From CAZCZY01 sp964503525 (lineage in GTDB: Bacteria; Patescibacteriota; JAUYIX01), in NCBI GenBank assembly GCA_964503525.1, contig CAZCZY010000075.1, forward strand, positions 1-16,886: 16,886 bases of DNA, in the 5' to 3' direction. The notes under the pieces were generated by a model. That model saw nothing but the letters and a program-made list of their open reading frames with translations, ran no database searches and was not told where the DNA came from. Below are positions 15,313-16,886 of this stretch, piece by piece. The position numbers were made by a program, and so were the translations under genes. The number at the start of each line of letters is the position of its first letter. Within the stretch, counting starts at the first letter, position 1.

Positions 15313-16239
15313 CTATGCTGATTCAAGAGCGGCAACACCACCAGAAATTTCGGCAAGAGACGCGGTAATCGATTCCTGTCGAAGTTTGTTATATGTGCGG
15401 GTCAATTCCGAGATCAAGTCAGTCGCATTGTCATGTGCGTTTTTCATGGCAATCATCCGGGCCGAATGTTCCGAGGCAGCTGCCTCCGCCAACACATGAT
15501 ACAGCAACATCGTGACAAGATCGGGAACTAGTTCATCGAGCAGTTCTATTGGTGAAGGTTCCAGCTCATGAGTCTCGGCACTCAATGAGGTCTGCGTGCT
15601 AACAGCTCTGCCAGCACCACTCGGACTCTGCGATAATTCCTCAACATCAATAATTTTTTCTTCCGATAACGGCAAAATACCACGGATAAACGCTTGTTGT
15701 TTGAGCGTACTCACAAACTGTGTGTAGGCCAAAATCACTTTGTCGTAGGGACCCGATAAATAGGCTGCAATAATGTCGTCTTTTAGTTTGCGAGCCGTTC
15801 TGAGATCGACTTTGTCATTGCGCTCAGCCGTAACCACTAATAACCCTCCGCGCTTTGCAAAACTCTCCGCCTCGACACCAATCGCACGAACATCCGTCGT
15901 TCGACCTTTAGATTTTTTTTGAACATCCACAAGGTCAAGCACTTTGCGAGAAAGATTGGATATTAGGCTACCAGTTAAGCCCTTGTCCGGTGCAATCACC
16001 ACTAGCAATTGTCTACCGGTTTCCTTTTTTTGGAGTAGGGGATGGCGTTCTTCTGTCAAGCCCGATAGACGGTGTAATAAAGACAGGGCAGAATCTGCAA
16101 AGGGCCGGCCTGCGATTGCCCGTGCCTGCGCCTTACGCATTTTTACAGCCGACACAGTTTGGAGTGCCTTAGTTATTTTTTGCGTATTAGAAACCGACTT
16201 AATTCGTCTTTTGATTTCTCGAGTACCAGATCCAGCCAT
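15313..16239 (-). CDS. atpG: F1 ATP synthase gamma subunit
   Basis: This 308-residue protein is the gamma rotor shaft. The conserved N-terminal helix reads REIKRRIKSVSNTQKITKALQ (7-27), followed by VSAVKMRKAQ. The C-terminal helix, which pairs with it inside the alpha/beta hexamer, contains AAASEHSARMIAMKNAHDNA and TYNKLRQESIT. It is somewhat longer than the usual 285-295 residues, because of a Ser/Thr/Glu-rich stretch (GAGRAVSTQTSLSAETHE) in the variable surface region before the C-terminal helix. The start ATG is 10 bp after the atpA stop, with no SD, so coupled translation is likely. Confidence 0.97.
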   Translation of the reverse strand: MAGSGTREIKRRIKSVSNTQKITKALQTVSAVKMRKAQARAIAGRPFADSALSLLHRLSGLTEERHPLLQKKETGRQLLVVIAPDKGLTGSLISNLSRKVLDLVDVQKKSKGRTTDVRAIGVEAESFAKRGGLLVVTAERNDKVDLRTARKLKDDIIAAYLSGPYDKVILAYTQFVSTLKQQAFIRGILPLSEEKIIDVEELSQSPSGAGRAVSTQTSLSAETHELEPSPIELLDELVPDLVTMLLYHVLAEAAASEHSARMIAMKNAHDNATDLISELTRTYNKLRQESITASLAEISGGVAALESA

Positions 16240-16249
16240 TATAGTGCCA

Positions 16250-16886
16250 TTATGGTTTAGCTGTTTTTTCTAGCTTGGTCTCAATCAAGAATGCGTCTAG
16301 CGCCGCCGACATTTGTTTCTCGAGAGCCGGTGTCAGCTCTGGCGAGGCCTCAATCGTCGACACAATGTCTGCATGTTTGCTTTCAATAAAGCGCAAGAGT
16401 AAATCCTCCAGTGTGCCAAACTTGTCAATTGGAATCGCATCAAACTTTCCGCTGTTCGTACCAAATAATACGATCGCCATTTGCCAGACTGCACGTGGCT
16501 TTTCTTGTTGCTGTTTGAGTAATTCAGTCAGACGTTGACCGCGGGCCAAACGTTTTTGCGTGTCGGGATCCAGCTCCGAACCAAACTGTGCAAAGGCCGC
16601 GAGCTCACGGTATTGGGCCAGGTCGAGGCGCATTTTTCCGGAGACTTGCTTCATGATTTTTGTTTGCGCCTTGGAACCCACACGCGATACGGATAACCCA
16701 ACGTTAATTGCCGGTCGAATACCCGCGTAAAATAAATCTGACTCTAAAAATATCTGCCCATCCGTAATAGAAATAACATTGGTAGGAACATATGCTGTCA
16801 CATCACCGGCTTGCGTCTCAATAATTGGTAGAGCCGTTACAGATCCACCGCCAAATCTCTTATTACGCTTGCCCGCGCGTTCGAGC
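16250..16886 (-). CDS. atpA: F1 ATP synthase alpha subunit, C-terminal part
   Basis: The frame is open from the right window edge to the TAA at 16250-16252, giving 211 residues of the C-terminal part. It begins inside the nucleotide-binding domain with LERAGKR, then GGGSVTALPIIETQAGDVTAY and VISITDGQIFLE, all canonical for alpha. SVSRVGSKAQ contains the conserved arginine that reaches into the catalytic site of the neighbouring beta subunit. The helical C-terminal domain follows. The GTG at 16801 is an internal valine codon, not a start, because conserved alpha sequence continues upstream of it. The Walker A region lies outside the window. Together with atpG, atpD and atpC it forms the canonical A-G-D-C order. 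Confidence 0.97.
   Translation of the reverse strand, partial: LERAGKRNKRFGGGSVTALPIIETQAGDVTAYVPTNVISITDGQIFLESDLFYAGIRPAINVGLSVSRVGSKAQTKIMKQVSGKMRLDLAQYRELAAFAQFGSELDPDTQKRLARGQRLTELLKQQQEKPRAVWQMAIVLFGTNSGKFDAIPIDKFGTLEDLLLRFIESKHADIVSTIEASPELTPALEKQMSAALDAFLIETKLEKTAKP

Noticed and set aside
16799..16801. GTG as the start of a 183-residue alpha-subunit gene
   Set aside because: Conserved F1 alpha sequence (GGGSVTALPIIETQAGD) continues in frame upstream to the window edge, so this is an internal valine and the gene is cut by the window.
1..16886. tRNA genes, CRISPR arrays, insertion sequences or tandem repeats
   Set aside because: Intergenic spaces are all under 150 bp and show no cloverleaf, regularly spaced repeats, transposase frames or terminal inverted repeats.

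Overview
The window looks like a piece of a compact, mid-GC bacterial genome of the Patescibacteria/CPR type (Parcubacteria-like). The lineage call is an inference. It rests on a DUF4012 exported protein beside an S41 protease, a bacterial Trm11-like THUMP methyltransferase next to rpmA, a double-domain ThyX, short intergenic gaps, and several genes without a visible Shine-Dalgarno sequence. TGA works as a stop here: the glycosyltransferase genes end in TGA inside 4-bp overlaps, so the SR1/Gracilibacteria code is not in use.

Layout. (1) Positions 1-6054, plus strand: a tightly packed surface-polysaccharide cluster. It has the tail of one GT4-like gene, a GT4 glycosyltransferase, a TuaH/GumK-like glycosyltransferase, a 900-residue fusion of an O-antigen ligase/polymerase-like membrane domain to a GT4 domain, and a GT2 rhamnosyltransferase-like enzyme. 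All four junctions are 4-bp GTGA or ATGA overlaps, which suggests translational coupling. (2) Positions 6112-8720, plus strand: two membrane-anchored exported proteins, a DUF4012 protein and an S41 (CtpA/Prc-type) processing protease. (3) Positions 8760-10462, minus strand: a GC-richer 545-residue double-domain ThyX with its own SD and rho-independent terminator. (4) Positions 10571-11515: rplI (bL9) on plus, from a good promoter that would give an almost leaderless mRNA, convergent with rpmA (bL27) on minus. The rplI terminator lies inside the 3' end of rpmA. (5) Positions 11513-13446: a Trm11-like RNA methyltransferase (minus), and a divergent small exported protein with a C-terminal His/Cys metal-binding module (plus). 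(6) Positions 13450-16886, minus strand: F1 ATP synthase genes in canonical order atpA (3' part only), atpG, atpD, atpC.

How the genes relate. The glycosyltransferases probably build and extend an extracytoplasmic glycan on a lipid carrier, and the Wzy/WaaL-like domain polymerises or transfers it. The DUF4012 and S41 proteins follow on the same strand and probably act outside the membrane. The rest is housekeeping: thymidylate synthesis, ribosomal proteins, RNA modification and ATP synthesis/hydrolysis. I saw no tRNA, rRNA, CRISPR array, insertion sequence or phage gene. The features most worth a second look are the polymerase-glycosyltransferase fusion, the ThyX whose signature is split between two halves, the methyltransferase with an altered motif IV, the terminator embedded in rpmA, and the leaderless-type promoter geometry.
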